Source: Pseudopithomyces maydicus
Lineage: Eukaryota; Ascomycota; Dothideomycetes; Pleosporales; Didymosphaeriaceae
DNA: 64,000 bases
Assembly (NCBI GenBank): GCA_026873275.1
Contig: JANTUC010000015.1
Coordinates: forward strand, 1,178,001 to 1,242,000
Direction: 5' to 3'
Position numbers and translations under genes: made by a program. Position 1 is the first letter of the stretch. Each line of letters opens with the position of its first letter. This document shows positions 11,483 to 21,276 of the stretch, one piece after another. A model generated the notes under the pieces. The model ran no database searches. It had not been told where the DNA came from and saw only the letters and a list, made by a program, of their open reading frames with translations.

Positions 11483-12919
11483 TTAGTAGCAACCAGGCTC
11501 TTCCTTCACCTCCTTGCACGACTCTGTTCCGAGCTGCCAGTCATCGCACAGTACGTCGCAAGAAAAGCCGGCTCTCACAAAGACCCGGTTCTTCTGGTGA
11601 GCCCAAGGAAGTCGCACCTGAAGAGTGGGGTCGTTATCCTTGGATGCCTTGTAGCCGTGCCTGCAAGCACACATGTGGTTGAATTGCCCGTTCTGGGTAG
11701 CGCCACCGAGAGCGGTGCAAGAAGTCGTGATGTGGCAACTATCCGCTCTCCATGGCTCGCAGGTGTTGACATCGCAAGTGCTCGGTGTCTGCGCTTTGCA
11801 ATTTGCTGAACAACCATCTCCATTGTTGTTGTTACCGTCGTCACAATCTTCTCCTTGCTCGAGTATGCCGTTGCCGCACACACCAGTGCACTGGTCAGCG
11901 TATAGTTCACAGACACGTTTGGCATCCAAGACGGTGGGGAACTCGTGCGCCTGAGGCGTGGGAACACCAGGTCGCGCCTCAATGGCGGGTCCGGACGATT
12001 TGGCAAATTCGTAGGGACTGTAGTGCATCAAGGAAAGTGAGTCATAAGGGCCTGACCAGTCCGCCACGCTGGGGTCCAGCTTCAAGAAGTTGCATCCGTA
12101 ACCACTGCACCAGTCGGGACCGCACACTGCGGGACTGCCATCAGAACTATCCCAGACATTCTCACAGTGTACGATGATGTAGTCGTCTCGGTCCGGACGC
12201 TGTTGCTCGTGGTATAGCCCAAGGGCTGTTTTCAATTAGATTGGAAGACAAATGTCAGCATCATTTTACTCACTGTGACCCAGCTCGTGGGTGTACGTTC
12301 CAGCTCCTCCGCATGAGTCGTCCAGCATCATTTGACCATACCATTGTTGTCCGATGGGACTGAAGCACGCATACTGACCCGTTGTATCCACAAGTGTCAG
12401 AATGTCCTCTTCCAGGTTCTCGCTCGCTGGGTATTCCTCAAATTTTAACCAGGGGAGCATATCAGTCCATCGCTTAGTAGCCTCAGTCCAGGCTTCTAGA
12501 CGCCCCGAACCCTTCGCACTTTCTGCCCTCCACTTGTATTTAACCACTCCATTGGGCCAGACATTCCCTGTACGGAAAATAGAGAGTGCACGTTTTGACT
12601 CGCTGCTGTTATTGTTACTGGCCTGGTTGAGCAGCTCAGGGACTGTAGATAAGATCACATCGCCGTAGACAACTGCGAGGGGTTCCTTGAGACCATCGAT
12701 GGGGAAGTATGAGATGTTGGTAGTCTCGCCGCTCGCAGACGTGTTGGTCAAGGATGGCAGCGCATCTATGGGGATCTCGACAGTTTCTAGGTTTCTATCG
12801 ATTGGGTCGGAAGTGAGATTTGCTGCAGGCAGTACATCATCAGGGAGGGAGGTAGCTTGTCCAAAGACGGGTACGACAAGACCCGAAAGAAGGGTTGCAA
12901 CAGTGGTTGAAGAAACCAT
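11483..12919 (-). CDS. secreted astacin-family metalloprotease (M12A)
   Basis: Zinc endopeptidase of about 462 residues, secreted. Two exons (12919-12274, 12225-11483) are joined over a 48-nt intron that splits the active-site motif; the spliced reading gives HELGHTLGLYHE (about 211-222), the astacin HExxHxxGxxHE signature. The Met-turn is SLMHY near residue 282. MVSSTTVATLLSGLVVPVFG is a signal peptide, and residues up to about 110 (ending SESKRAL) look like a propeptide with a KR site. After the catalytic domain comes a cysteine-rich unit with CGNGILEQGEDCDDGN (from 332), a pattern shared with DUF4215/Myxococcus cys-rich repeats, followed by more paired cysteines. The combination suggests an extracellular protease with a binding module. 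Substrate unknown. Confidence 0.9.
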
Positions 12920-13937
12920 GATTCAATTTTGACCAGTAGTGACCGGAAAGATGAGCTGAGCGGAGTACTGTGTCGCTCAGCTGTTGCCAATGCTCTCTTT
13001 TATATGCATTTCCCAGTCTATACGGAGGGCCAACAGGAGGCATACAGCAATCCACACGATGACCCGTGAAAAACGAACATCACGAGATAGCTTCATCTGT
13101 GGCGTTCACAATTCGACCTATGAGTGCCAGCAAGAGGCCTGCGCTGAACCCGAGCCGGTGAGAATTCTAGGCGACCTAGGGCTGAGTCGCGCTCACCGTG
13201 AGAGCTCGATGTCACCGGGTCTTTACGGTTCCCTGGCTTCATGTAAGGATTTGTCGGCGTACGCTAACACACTCAAAGCTATTATGTAGGATGTAGAGTA
13301 TTGTCTTGGCCGAGCAAGGTCATTCTGTAGAGCAGTGATTTTACGAAAAGAGTGCTTTTTTAGCGTGTGGCGCTAACGCTTTTCCACATCCGGACCGTAT
13401 CACGAGAATACTAACCGAAACGGAGCGATAGAGTTTCATACTGAGATTTGATGGATTATGGAAACATGACCGTGCTTTGGAACAGTTATAGGTAGTGTAG
13501 AGCACTGGTAATGTAGGTAGGCCCGTTGCGCCGACGGCAGTTACGCCTTCATCGTAGCGTGCACGTGGTTTAAGGTCGCAGCCACTCTAAAGCGACTGTA
13601 TCTCGGATCAAGGCGGCTGGATCTAGTGATCTAGGGCCCGTTCGGTCAGCTTACTACAGACAACCGTTCATCCGTGCTTAAGCAATGGACAGAATCCATG
13701 GCACTTTTTGTCCACACGGCTGGATGACAACGGTCGTAATCCTCTTTATTGGTCGACACGGAAACGAGATATCACCAGTTACGCCGTGACGTTCGAACAA
13801 CTTTTCAGATAATTCATTTCCAAGGCCGTCATGCTGTGAACGTTTGATCATACGAACACTCCACAACTAGTCGAAATACTCCTGCGCCAATGCAACACAA
13901 AGACTTTCTTACACGGTGAGGCTGACATTAAAGGGAT
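12920..13937. other. intergenic region
   Basis: Upstream region of the astacin gene and 3' region of the hydrolase. Apart from the TATA box nothing convincing is seen; the minus frame at 13678-13866 has no motif. Confidence 0.55.
12998..13004 (-). promoter_or_regulatory. TATA box of the astacin gene
   Basis: Minus-strand TATAAAA lies 79 bp upstream of the astacin ATG. Confidence 0.45.
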
Positions 13938-15146
13938 TCAGATATTTCTGGTATAAACATTGTCGAATGTCTTAGCGATTGCAAGACTGACCACTGGGTA
14001 GCTCATGATCCGGTCGTGGAGGCCATACTCGACGATTTGCTCCCTTACGACGCCATTATGTCCACGCCATTCAATTTCCCACCACCCAGCTCCGAGCGGT
14101 GTCTTTCTCTGCTCTTTCTCGCTGTCGAATACACTCTCAGTGACCGTGAAATTATTTCTCATGGCTCGAACGGCATGCGAAAATAGTATATCCGAATGCT
14201 CCCAGGGCATGTCCCAATCGTCTTTTGCATGGATTAGCGTTATATCGTACAGATCACCGCCCTCAATTCTTTCCATGGTGTCAAGGTGATGGACAAAGTC
14301 TGCAATCTTTGCCTTGGATGGCCATTTGCTGATGATGAACTTGTTCAAGAATTCGAGAAGTGGTGGATAGAAAGCCAATGGTGAGAGGAGTGGGATAGTA
14401 CCAGCAATTTTGTAGGTTTCAGTAGACGTCTTGATATCGGCCATTGGAGCCACCAGAACCATACCAGCAAATAAAACGGGTGGTGTTTCTAGAGCAAGTT
14501 TATGTGATACTGATAAAGCAACCGCAGTTCCGAGGGATTGTCCGAATATTGCAATACGTTCTGTGGACACTCCTGCAGTTTTGATCGCGAAATCCACTAG
14601 AGAGAGTGCATCGATGAGCATGCCACTCTCTGAGGGCCAACCTGTGCTTGAACCGAACCCTCGATAGTCGATAGCGAGAACATGTAGATTTAGTACTGCT
14701 GCAGACAGTGCGCGATAGCTTTGAGGTCTCCATCCCGAGCCTAAAGTACCCGCTGCGCCATGAAAATAGATGATTACACGTGCGGTAGGATCGTCTTTGA
14801 GGAGCTGGAATGACAAGCGTTTCCCTAAGTTTTCAACAAGTCCCGTAGACTCTGCCAGCAATCTAGATTGATATTGTCGATAAACATCAAGAGGTAGGAC
14901 ATGCCATGCGTGCAACGTTTCTCCGTCAGGTGTTTTGAGTTGGAAAGGCGTCACCTGGTTCCGAAGGAAACCCCATTGCTCAGGAACATTGACATCTTGA
15001 AACCATGTGAGGGTTATCTTGTGCAAATATATGGCATGGTCTTGTAGTATGGGTATAGTGAGGAGAGAGATGAACCCGAGATAGATCCCTAAAATTCCCG
15101 CCATCGTACCTAACAGTGATTTCAACACAGCCGACGCCGAAGGCAT
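13938..15146 (-). CDS. alpha/beta hydrolase, ABHD12-like
   Basis: Single-exon gene for a 402-residue serine hydrolase. A hydrophobic N-terminal segment (about residues 12-33) should anchor it in a membrane. The oxyanion region is IIYFHGAAG (126-133), YRGFGSSTG (161-169) follows beta-4, and the nucleophile elbow is GQSLG with Ser204. HAKDDWDMP probably carries the acid residue and GHNG near residue 375 the catalytic histidine. The order and spacing match the ABHD12/ABHD13-type monoacylglycerol or lysophospholipid lipases, also called BEM46-like in fungi. Lipid hydrolysis at a membrane face is therefore inferred; the substrate is not determined. Confidence 0.88.
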   Translation of the reverse strand: MPSASAVLKSLLGTMAGILGIYLGFISLLTIPILQDHAIYLHKITLTWFQDVNVPEQWGFLRNQVTPFQLKTPDGETLHAWHVLPLDVYRQYQSRLLAESTGLVENLGKRLSFQLLKDDPTARVIIYFHGAAGTLGSGWRPQSYRALSAAVLNLHVLAIDYRGFGSSTGWPSESGMLIDALSLVDFAIKTAGVSTERIAIFGQSLGTAVALSVSHKLALETPPVLFAGMVLVAPMADIKTSTETYKIAGTIPLLSPLAFYPPLLEFLNKFIISKWPSKAKIADFVHHLDTMERIEGGDLYDITLIHAKDDWDMPWEHSDILFSHAVRAMRNNFTVTESVFDSEKEQRKTPLGAGWWEIEWRGHNGVVREQIVEYGLHDRIMSYPVVSLAIAKTFDNVYTRNI

Positions 15147-16119
15147 ATTGGTAGTAGTATATGGGTGTCGGAAGAGGGAGTAGGACTGACTGCAGAGGGT
15201 TGCGCAGGGTGTATTTTGGTTACACCACTAGTGCCTTACTAGTGCGCAACCGGTTAGTCGACACATTCACAAAATGCACAGTTTGTGCTCAGTCAATTCT
15301 ACTGTGCACCTTATTCGATGATTGATTTTACAGTATTGAATTATGTGCCTATAGACTGGGTGCCATTGCGTTCAATAAAAAAAGTTGTTTCGGTTTGCTG
15401 ATTCTCTCAGAAAATTCGAAATATCGCGGGCGCCTCACCTCTCATGCTTCCCAATGACAGAACTTGCTCACTATCCGAGAAGGCTCTTTACTTGCCCTAA
15501 CGTTTGTTCCACTTTTTTTTATCCTGTCTCCCGAAGTATCCGATTATGATATTATTGCCTTTTTGCTTCCTGGTGGGCTTCTCTGGAGCAACGGACCTAT
15601 CGTTCAGTATCTAAGTACTAAGAAGCGATATGATAAGTTTAGGTTTCAAAAACAAGGAGAGACAGTATCCGAAAATTGTTGTGAAGCTGGTAAAGTTGTT
15701 TTGACTAGGAAAAGGATTCAAACGACTAATCGTGGATTTAGAACGATGTCATCAATCATGTGGCTAATTTCATCATCAAAAAGTATAGATCAGAACTACA
15801 GACATGTCGTTTCATAGTTCATTTTATATTCAGATTGGTACCTGAATGCCGAATATCCATCATTGTTTACGTCAAGCCTATTATCTTCTTGCAGCTGACG
15901 ATTCTGTTACACTATCGGAAGTCCGCTTCCGCAAGACCCACTTGCCCGTTTATGGTTGGAGGGGGCTCACTTGACCCTCGGACAGCTTGCCGCTCCTGCT
16001 TACGGTAGCTCACAACACCATAGAGCTCAGTTGTGATCTATCTTTCAAACATCAATATCTCGTCTTTGTTACTCGATTTTCCGCACGGTGCAACAATACT
16101 GGCTAGAACCCTGTTTTCG
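15147..16119. other. divergent intergenic region
   Basis: Shared upstream space of the hydrolase (-) and the giant gene (+). The frame at 15464-15817 lacks an ATG and has no motif. Nothing else seen. Confidence 0.55.
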
Positions 16120-19100
16120 ATGAAGGTGGACCCATGTGTTCTGCGTTCAGCGCATGGCCGCCAGGTCGCAAAGCATCTCCGCAGCGTCCAACAATTTTCC
16201 AGTGACGATGAAATCACTCGCAAATTGATTGAATTGATCTCATCTGAGTCGATTGCTCCGGCCGCGTTTGGACAATGGCTTGGGATCGCACCATCGCCGG
16301 GCACGATCCTCGCAGCTCTTGCACAACACGACTCTCTCAAAGTTCGTCGGTTGGCAATTAAGAAAATGGGACGACTGCTTTCTTCGTCGTCGTGGTTGAG
16401 CACATGGGATGCCCTTGGTGGAGTTAAAGGGCTGCTCGGACTTTTGAGCGACTTCTCGGTACACGAGGTCAAACACGCATGTAAAGCATTTGTCTGCAGC
16501 GTTAAAACGAACTCAGATAAAGCTCTCGCGGATGCAAAGAGAAAAAGATATACAGAGCTGGTCCAAGAACTACTTCCTCATCTGTTCCCGGATGAGGCGA
16601 ATAGGTTGCACGCCAACACAGATGACCGTCAACTTCAAGCCATATACCAGCGACTGATCCCGCTTTGTACAAGTGAGGTAGTTTCCACCCTGTTAGTCCG
16701 AGATCCGGATAGTTTCCCAGAGTTTCGGCGCTACCTGCTGCTGTCGCATTTAGATGCCTTGCAAGCCTTGGCCCTGCGATACATATTTGAGGACTATCAG
16801 CCTGGGAAGAACTTGCTTAGGCCACTTCTTTCTATCAGTACAGTACAGAGAGTAACAGATCGAATGCATTTCCCGATCATGATTTTAAGCAAGTTGACAG
16901 TTGAGGATGCCAAAGCGCAACTTCCACTAAATTTCGCTATAACTGAGCTGGCCATTCCTCTGCTGAAGAAAACTTTGAAGAAAAGGGTCGAAACATCTTT
17001 CGCACAGAAGGTTATCAACCTCGCTCTTTTATACCTAGAGCGTCATCCGGATACCGTTCCTACACTCAACTTGGAATATGGACAATTTGTGCAAACGGTG
17101 GGTATACATTGGTCACGAGAGCCCGACATGTTCGCGAAACAGTTTGAGAAGATACTTTCCCTTCCATTCTACAAGCCCACAAGAGAAAAGTTCTTCCAGG
17201 TCATGAATGTTTCAGCTCTCAGAGATGTTGTGCAGGACCGCCGTTATGCCTTACTTCTCTTTTATTATCAGGGATTATACAATGCGGAACTGAGAAAATC
17301 TGATCCTAAATGCAAGAAAATTTCAGGCCTCCCGCCCGGATTCCTCACAGTTCAGCTTCCACCGGAAGATTCTTTAGATTTGTTCACTCGCATGCGATCC
17401 ATCAAGGATGAGGAGGAGCTCATTGTTCGAAACATTTATGCATCTCGTAACGAAATCGATGTTGAATTAGAGCATGCTGTCTTACTATCTAGGTGCGGTC
17501 GCCACGCTGAAGCGGAAGAGATTGCCAGAAGAGGGTTCGTAGCCCGCAAGTCAGCAACGAACGCCAGTGCCAAACAAGAACAAAGAGCACAGAATGCGCG
17601 ATCCGCCATCGAATATGCTGCAGCGAGTGGATCACTTCAGTTTTTCATGGAGGCACAACAATGGGCTCGGCGCTTTGTACGGGATCCACTTACAGCTCGA
17701 GAACTGTATCAGTCATCCCCAAGTGAAACTCTAAAATTATTAACGGGTATATGGGAAGTACTCCACGAGCGTACATCCTTCAACGATCTATGTGACCGAA
17801 TCAAGTACGCCAATCAAATTATACTTTTCATGTTCGAGACAGTCTGTCTGGCAGCGCGCGAACCTTCTTTCCAAAGAGGGCATTTTCATGGGGTGCTTGT
17901 TCTTCCGGCCCTGATCGTCTCAGAACGAAAGAAATGGGCCAGACGACTGAAAAATTCTATAGGATTTTCTGATGAAGAGATGTATCAAATTGTGTGGAAG
18001 AATACACTTGAAATGCTGCTATCTATCGAGGAAAAGGGTTTAGCAACTGGCTATGAGAATCTTGGCCTAAATTCTGTTCGTGGTATCCTCGGAGGTTCTT
18101 TTGCGGGCGTTTGCCTTGCCGATGAAGGGCCCTCAACATACCGGTTTTTTGATGAATTTGCAAAGGCGCGTGACGAACTATGGCGCAGATATCGTCTCTT
18201 GGAATTTCCGGCGGTTACCACTCTGCCTGATGCATTTCCGAGGGGGCTTCCTGTCCAATTTCTCATCGGCCCTTACGTTATCCCTGCTCGCGATGTTCAT
18301 TCGTATACGCCATACATCGCATCTCGTATGAAGGCCACCGTATTCCCTGACCCAGTTGCTGCACTTACGCCAATACCTGCTGATAAGGAGGCCCAAAAAG
18401 CAATTGGAATTTTCATAGATGATTATAGGTTTGCTTTACGCATGATGATTCCCGAGTTCCTGGACAAGAAGGAGAAACAAAGTCGGGTGGATCAGGCCTG
18501 GTCTTACGCAATCGGGCTTCTCAGTGCTGACCGTTTCACGCGCGAGGAAGCAAGTCGCTACTGGAAGAAGAAAGATAACAAGTGGATATCAGAATTTCCC
18601 ATAAAACTGTGGCCTGGAGTTGAGATCACCAGACCAGGACCTGCGAGTTGGCCTTTGGTCCCAGAGTATGAACGGATAGAGGAGATTGAAGAGTGGAACC
18701 CGATACCATCAAGGTTCTCGGACATTCCTGCGCGCAGGTTGGAAGAAATAACATGCATTGATTTGTCTAGAAGGTTCAAAAAACCTTCCATGAATGAAAC
18801 TGTACGGACAGAGTTTCACTTGCCTACTCTTGTTCTCCCAGGTGTAGTGGAGCCCAGGATCTTCTCTTCGACTCGCGTATGGCAGGCCAAAATGAATCCT
18901 GCAATCAGAGAGGGCCAGATTCTTTCGGCGTTGCTTGAAATTGACAGCAAGATCCCGAATGATGGGTTGCTTCAAACATCATTCCCTCCCGCGAATCGTA
19001 AAGATCTTTCCCGCTATCCCAGGCTGTATCTTGATGGGGAACTTTTGGAAAGCAACGCTGATGATCCCTTTGGGTTTGATGGCTCATATGATTGTTTGGA

Positions 19101-21012
19101 GGCTCATCTAGCAGATGTCCCCTCCTCACTCCTGAAGCAGTTAGCTCGAAAAGCCATTTCCGCTCTGGTCGTCAGTTCAAACGAAGACAAAGGGTACCCA
19201 CATCTGATTAGGCATTGCTTAAAACTCGCCACGTTGCTTACGCAGTGCGATCGTCCTGCGCTCGCCTCAGATCTAATTGTAGATATGGTTATGAAACAAC
19301 CAAATCAGAGCTCATGGCATAGACAGCTACTATCTCTACACTTCCTCAAAAGACTTCCGGCTTCGGCTGCGCAGTCTTTGGTGACTACTTTTGCTGAAGC
19401 TGTCATCACCACACTTGAGCAGCAAAATTCGGTAAAACACACTAGACGTCCAGATAATATCGGGGACAAGGAGACAGAAGATACACACGGTTCGCGGTCT
19501 TTCGTAAAGGTCACAACGGTCAAGTTACTCGCCCAGTTACTTGGGGAGACGCAATGTATTCCAGAGAACTTCGCCCTCTCTATTCTCACCAAGCTCGTCG
19601 TGAAAGCATCCCATGTCGATATACGCCGATCCGCGGTGAACAGTCTACTCTCTCTTTATGAGTCTACCTCTTCAAACCAGGAGGATGCAATTCTTACAGC
19701 TCTTGAGGCTATCATCCCCATTGCTGGGAACATTCGCGAACGGCAACCTATAACAGATCTGGATTGGCAACATGCTGAGAACACGCTCGAACTTCCAGAA
19801 CTTGGAAACGTTAGCACAGACTTGACTTCCCTTGAAGATACATCGCATATACTCTTGTCTCTTTTGTCGTTCCTGAAAATGACGCCCTCAGGTTCTGATT
19901 CTGTTTCCCGCCAGGCTTTGTTCGTAAACCGCATTATTTTACCGATTATTACCAGTCTAAAGCATCAATCTGCAAAGTGGACATCGCTCTTTCTTCGTAA
20001 AAATGGTTTCGACTTCGCGGCTCAACAAGACCTCCAGATTCCCCAGCTTCCTGGCGAACCAATTGTCTATCACGAATTTCTACGTCAGGCGACTCCTTGG
20101 CTTCCACTCTCATTTCTTGAGGATTTCCTCTCCTACTACAAGTTTGATATCGCTCCCGGAACTGTTATTACAAAGTTCAACGAGCGGCTGAAGAAAGATG
20201 TGACCAGCAAATCCAATCCTGCTGTTAAGGCATGGTTAGCCCGCTACGCTCGCGGCCTCAACTCTACCGGGCCTTGGTTCAATGTGGCATCACTCCTTGG
20301 GAGTGGCTTTCGCAACGGCACACCTGTCGCTCTGACAGGAGAGATAACTATAAAGGACGTACAAAAAGCATACCTACAGTTGTACACTCTGACACTTTTG
20401 AATGACACCGAAACTCTCTCGAATGTCTATCGCCTGCAAGGGATTCTGTGGAATATCCCCGCGGGTTATACTGCAACTAAGTCCTGGTCAGAATTATACC
20501 AACCCCTCGTCGAAGCCATCATTCTCTACATCGAAACATCTCGCTCACGCCACTGGGAGAAAGACCCAAAACGTCATCCAGCGGTCTTCCCCGACACATT
20601 CGGTCTCCACATGTTGCTTCTTCGCTACGCTGCGCATCAATCCGACCACGTTATCCATTCTGAGGAGCATTGCGCATCGTTCGCTGCGCGCGTCGTCAAG
20701 ATCATTAACCAAATTTCCGGCGGTTTATACCACAAGAAGTTTGAAGAACTAAAATCTAGTGTGAAATATCTTCTAGGAGACGATCAACTCAGAGTTGCTT
20801 GTATTCTGGGAGACATCAGCAAGACTACCCTTTCATGGTTGACAGTGCAGGATCACTTACGGGTTGAACTTGCTGCCAGCCTGCTGACTCCAAATTCTCT
20901 GAAGTCCCGATCCGATGCATTGTCGTCTAGAGTCGATAATCTTGTAAAGAGCTGGAGAGTGAGCGAGAGTGAGGAGGTGAGGAGAATGGGATTCTCATGC
21001 ATGGTCGAGTAA
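16120..21012 (+). CDS. large uncharacterised protein, helical-repeat-like
   Basis: Not recognised. One uninterrupted exon encodes about 1630 residues. The start is the ATG at 16120 (MKVDPC); the frame extends upstream only to a GTG. No signal peptide, membrane helix, P-loop or zinc motif is visible. Several segments read like HEAT/ARM helical repeats, for example LKVRRLAIKKMGRLL near the N-terminus and VDIRRSAVNSLLSLYES around 1160-1185, with many leucine-rich amphipathic stretches. This suggests a scaffold of stacked helices. An intron-free 4.9-kb frame is unusual beside its intron-bearing neighbours. The gene is certain; its role cannot be stated. Confidence 0.85.
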   Translation: MKVDPCVLRSAHGRQVAKHLRSVQQFSSDDEITRKLIELISSESIAPAAFGQWLGIAPSPGTILAALAQHDSLKVRRLAIKKMGRLLSSSSWLSTWDALGGVKGLLGLLSDFSVHEVKHACKAFVCSVKTNSDKALADAKRKRYTELVQELLPHLFPDEANRLHANTDDRQLQAIYQRLIPLCTSEVVSTLLVRDPDSFPEFRRYLLLSHLDALQALALRYIFEDYQPGKNLLRPLLSISTVQRVTDRMHFPIMILSKLTVEDAKAQLPLNFAITELAIPLLKKTLKKRVETSFAQKVINLALLYLERHPDTVPTLNLEYGQFVQTVGIHWSREPDMFAKQFEKILSLPFYKPTREKFFQVMNVSALRDVVQDRRYALLLFYYQGLYNAELRKSDPKCKKISGLPPGFLTVQLPPEDSLDLFTRMRSIKDEEELIVRNIYASRNEIDVELEHAVLLSRCGRHAEAEEIARRGFVARKSATNASAKQEQRAQNARSAIEYAAASGSLQFFMEAQQWARRFVRDPLTARELYQSSPSETLKLLTGIWEVLHERTSFNDLCDRIKYANQIILFMFETVCLAAREPSFQRGHFHGVLVLPALIVSERKKWARRLKNSIGFSDEEMYQIVWKNTLEMLLSIEEKGLATGYENLGLNSVRGILGGSFAGVCLADEGPSTYRFFDEFAKARDELWRRYRLLEFPAVTTLPDAFPRGLPVQFLIGPYVIPARDVHSYTPYIASRMKATVFPDPVAALTPIPADKEAQKAIGIFIDDYRFALRMMIPEFLDKKEKQSRVDQAWSYAIGLLSADRFTREEASRYWKKKDNKWISEFPIKLWPGVEITRPGPASWPLVPEYERIEEIEEWNPIPSRFSDIPARRLEEITCIDLSRRFKKPSMNETVRTEFHLPTLVLPGVVEPRIFSSTRVWQAKMNPAIREGQILSALLEIDSKIPNDGLLQTSFPPANRKDLSRYPRLYLDGELLESNADDPFGFDGSYDCLEAHLADVPSSLLKQLARKAISALVVSSNEDKGYPHLIRHCLKLATLLTQCDRPALASDLIVDMVMKQPNQSSWHRQLLSLHFLKRLPASAAQSLVTTFAEAVITTLEQQNSVKHTRRPDNIGDKETEDTHGSRSFVKVTTVKLLAQLLGETQCIPENFALSILTKLVVKASHVDIRRSAVNSLLSLYESTSSNQEDAILTALEAIIPIAGNIRERQPITDLDWQHAENTLELPELGNVSTDLTSLEDTSHILLSLLSFLKMTPSGSDSVSRQALFVNRIILPIITSLKHQSAKWTSLFLRKNGFDFAAQQDLQIPQLPGEPIVYHEFLRQATPWLPLSFLEDFLSYYKFDIAPGTVITKFNERLKKDVTSKSNPAVKAWLARYARGLNSTGPWFNVASLLGSGFRNGTPVALTGEITIKDVQKAYLQLYTLTLLNDTETLSNVYRLQGILWNIPAGYTATKSWSELYQPLVEAIILYIETSRSRHWEKDPKRHPAVFPDTFGLHMLLLRYAAHQSDHVIHSEEHCASFAARVVKIINQISGGLYHKKFEELKSSVKYLLGDDQLRVACILGDISKTTLSWLTVQDHLRVELAASLLTPNSLKSRSDALSSRVDNLVKSWRVSESEEVRRMGFSCMVE

Positions 21013-21276
21013 AATGCTCATCCTAGCAGCAGCAGCAGTGGTAATAGTAGCAATTTTACTAGCTCCTTGGGTATTCAGTTCCAGAATTCGGTAACATGCC
21101 CAATAATTGGTTCTGACGAAAAATGTTTGTGAGCTGAAAAGAGAGTCAGGATCAAATGACAAAGACAGAGAGGTAAAACCAAAGCGCTTGTAATCTCCCA
21201 TCGCTGGGTCGGCAGTACTACTATGAGTGACTAGATATCATGATATTTTCCAACTGAACGACAATTACAGTGCCAA

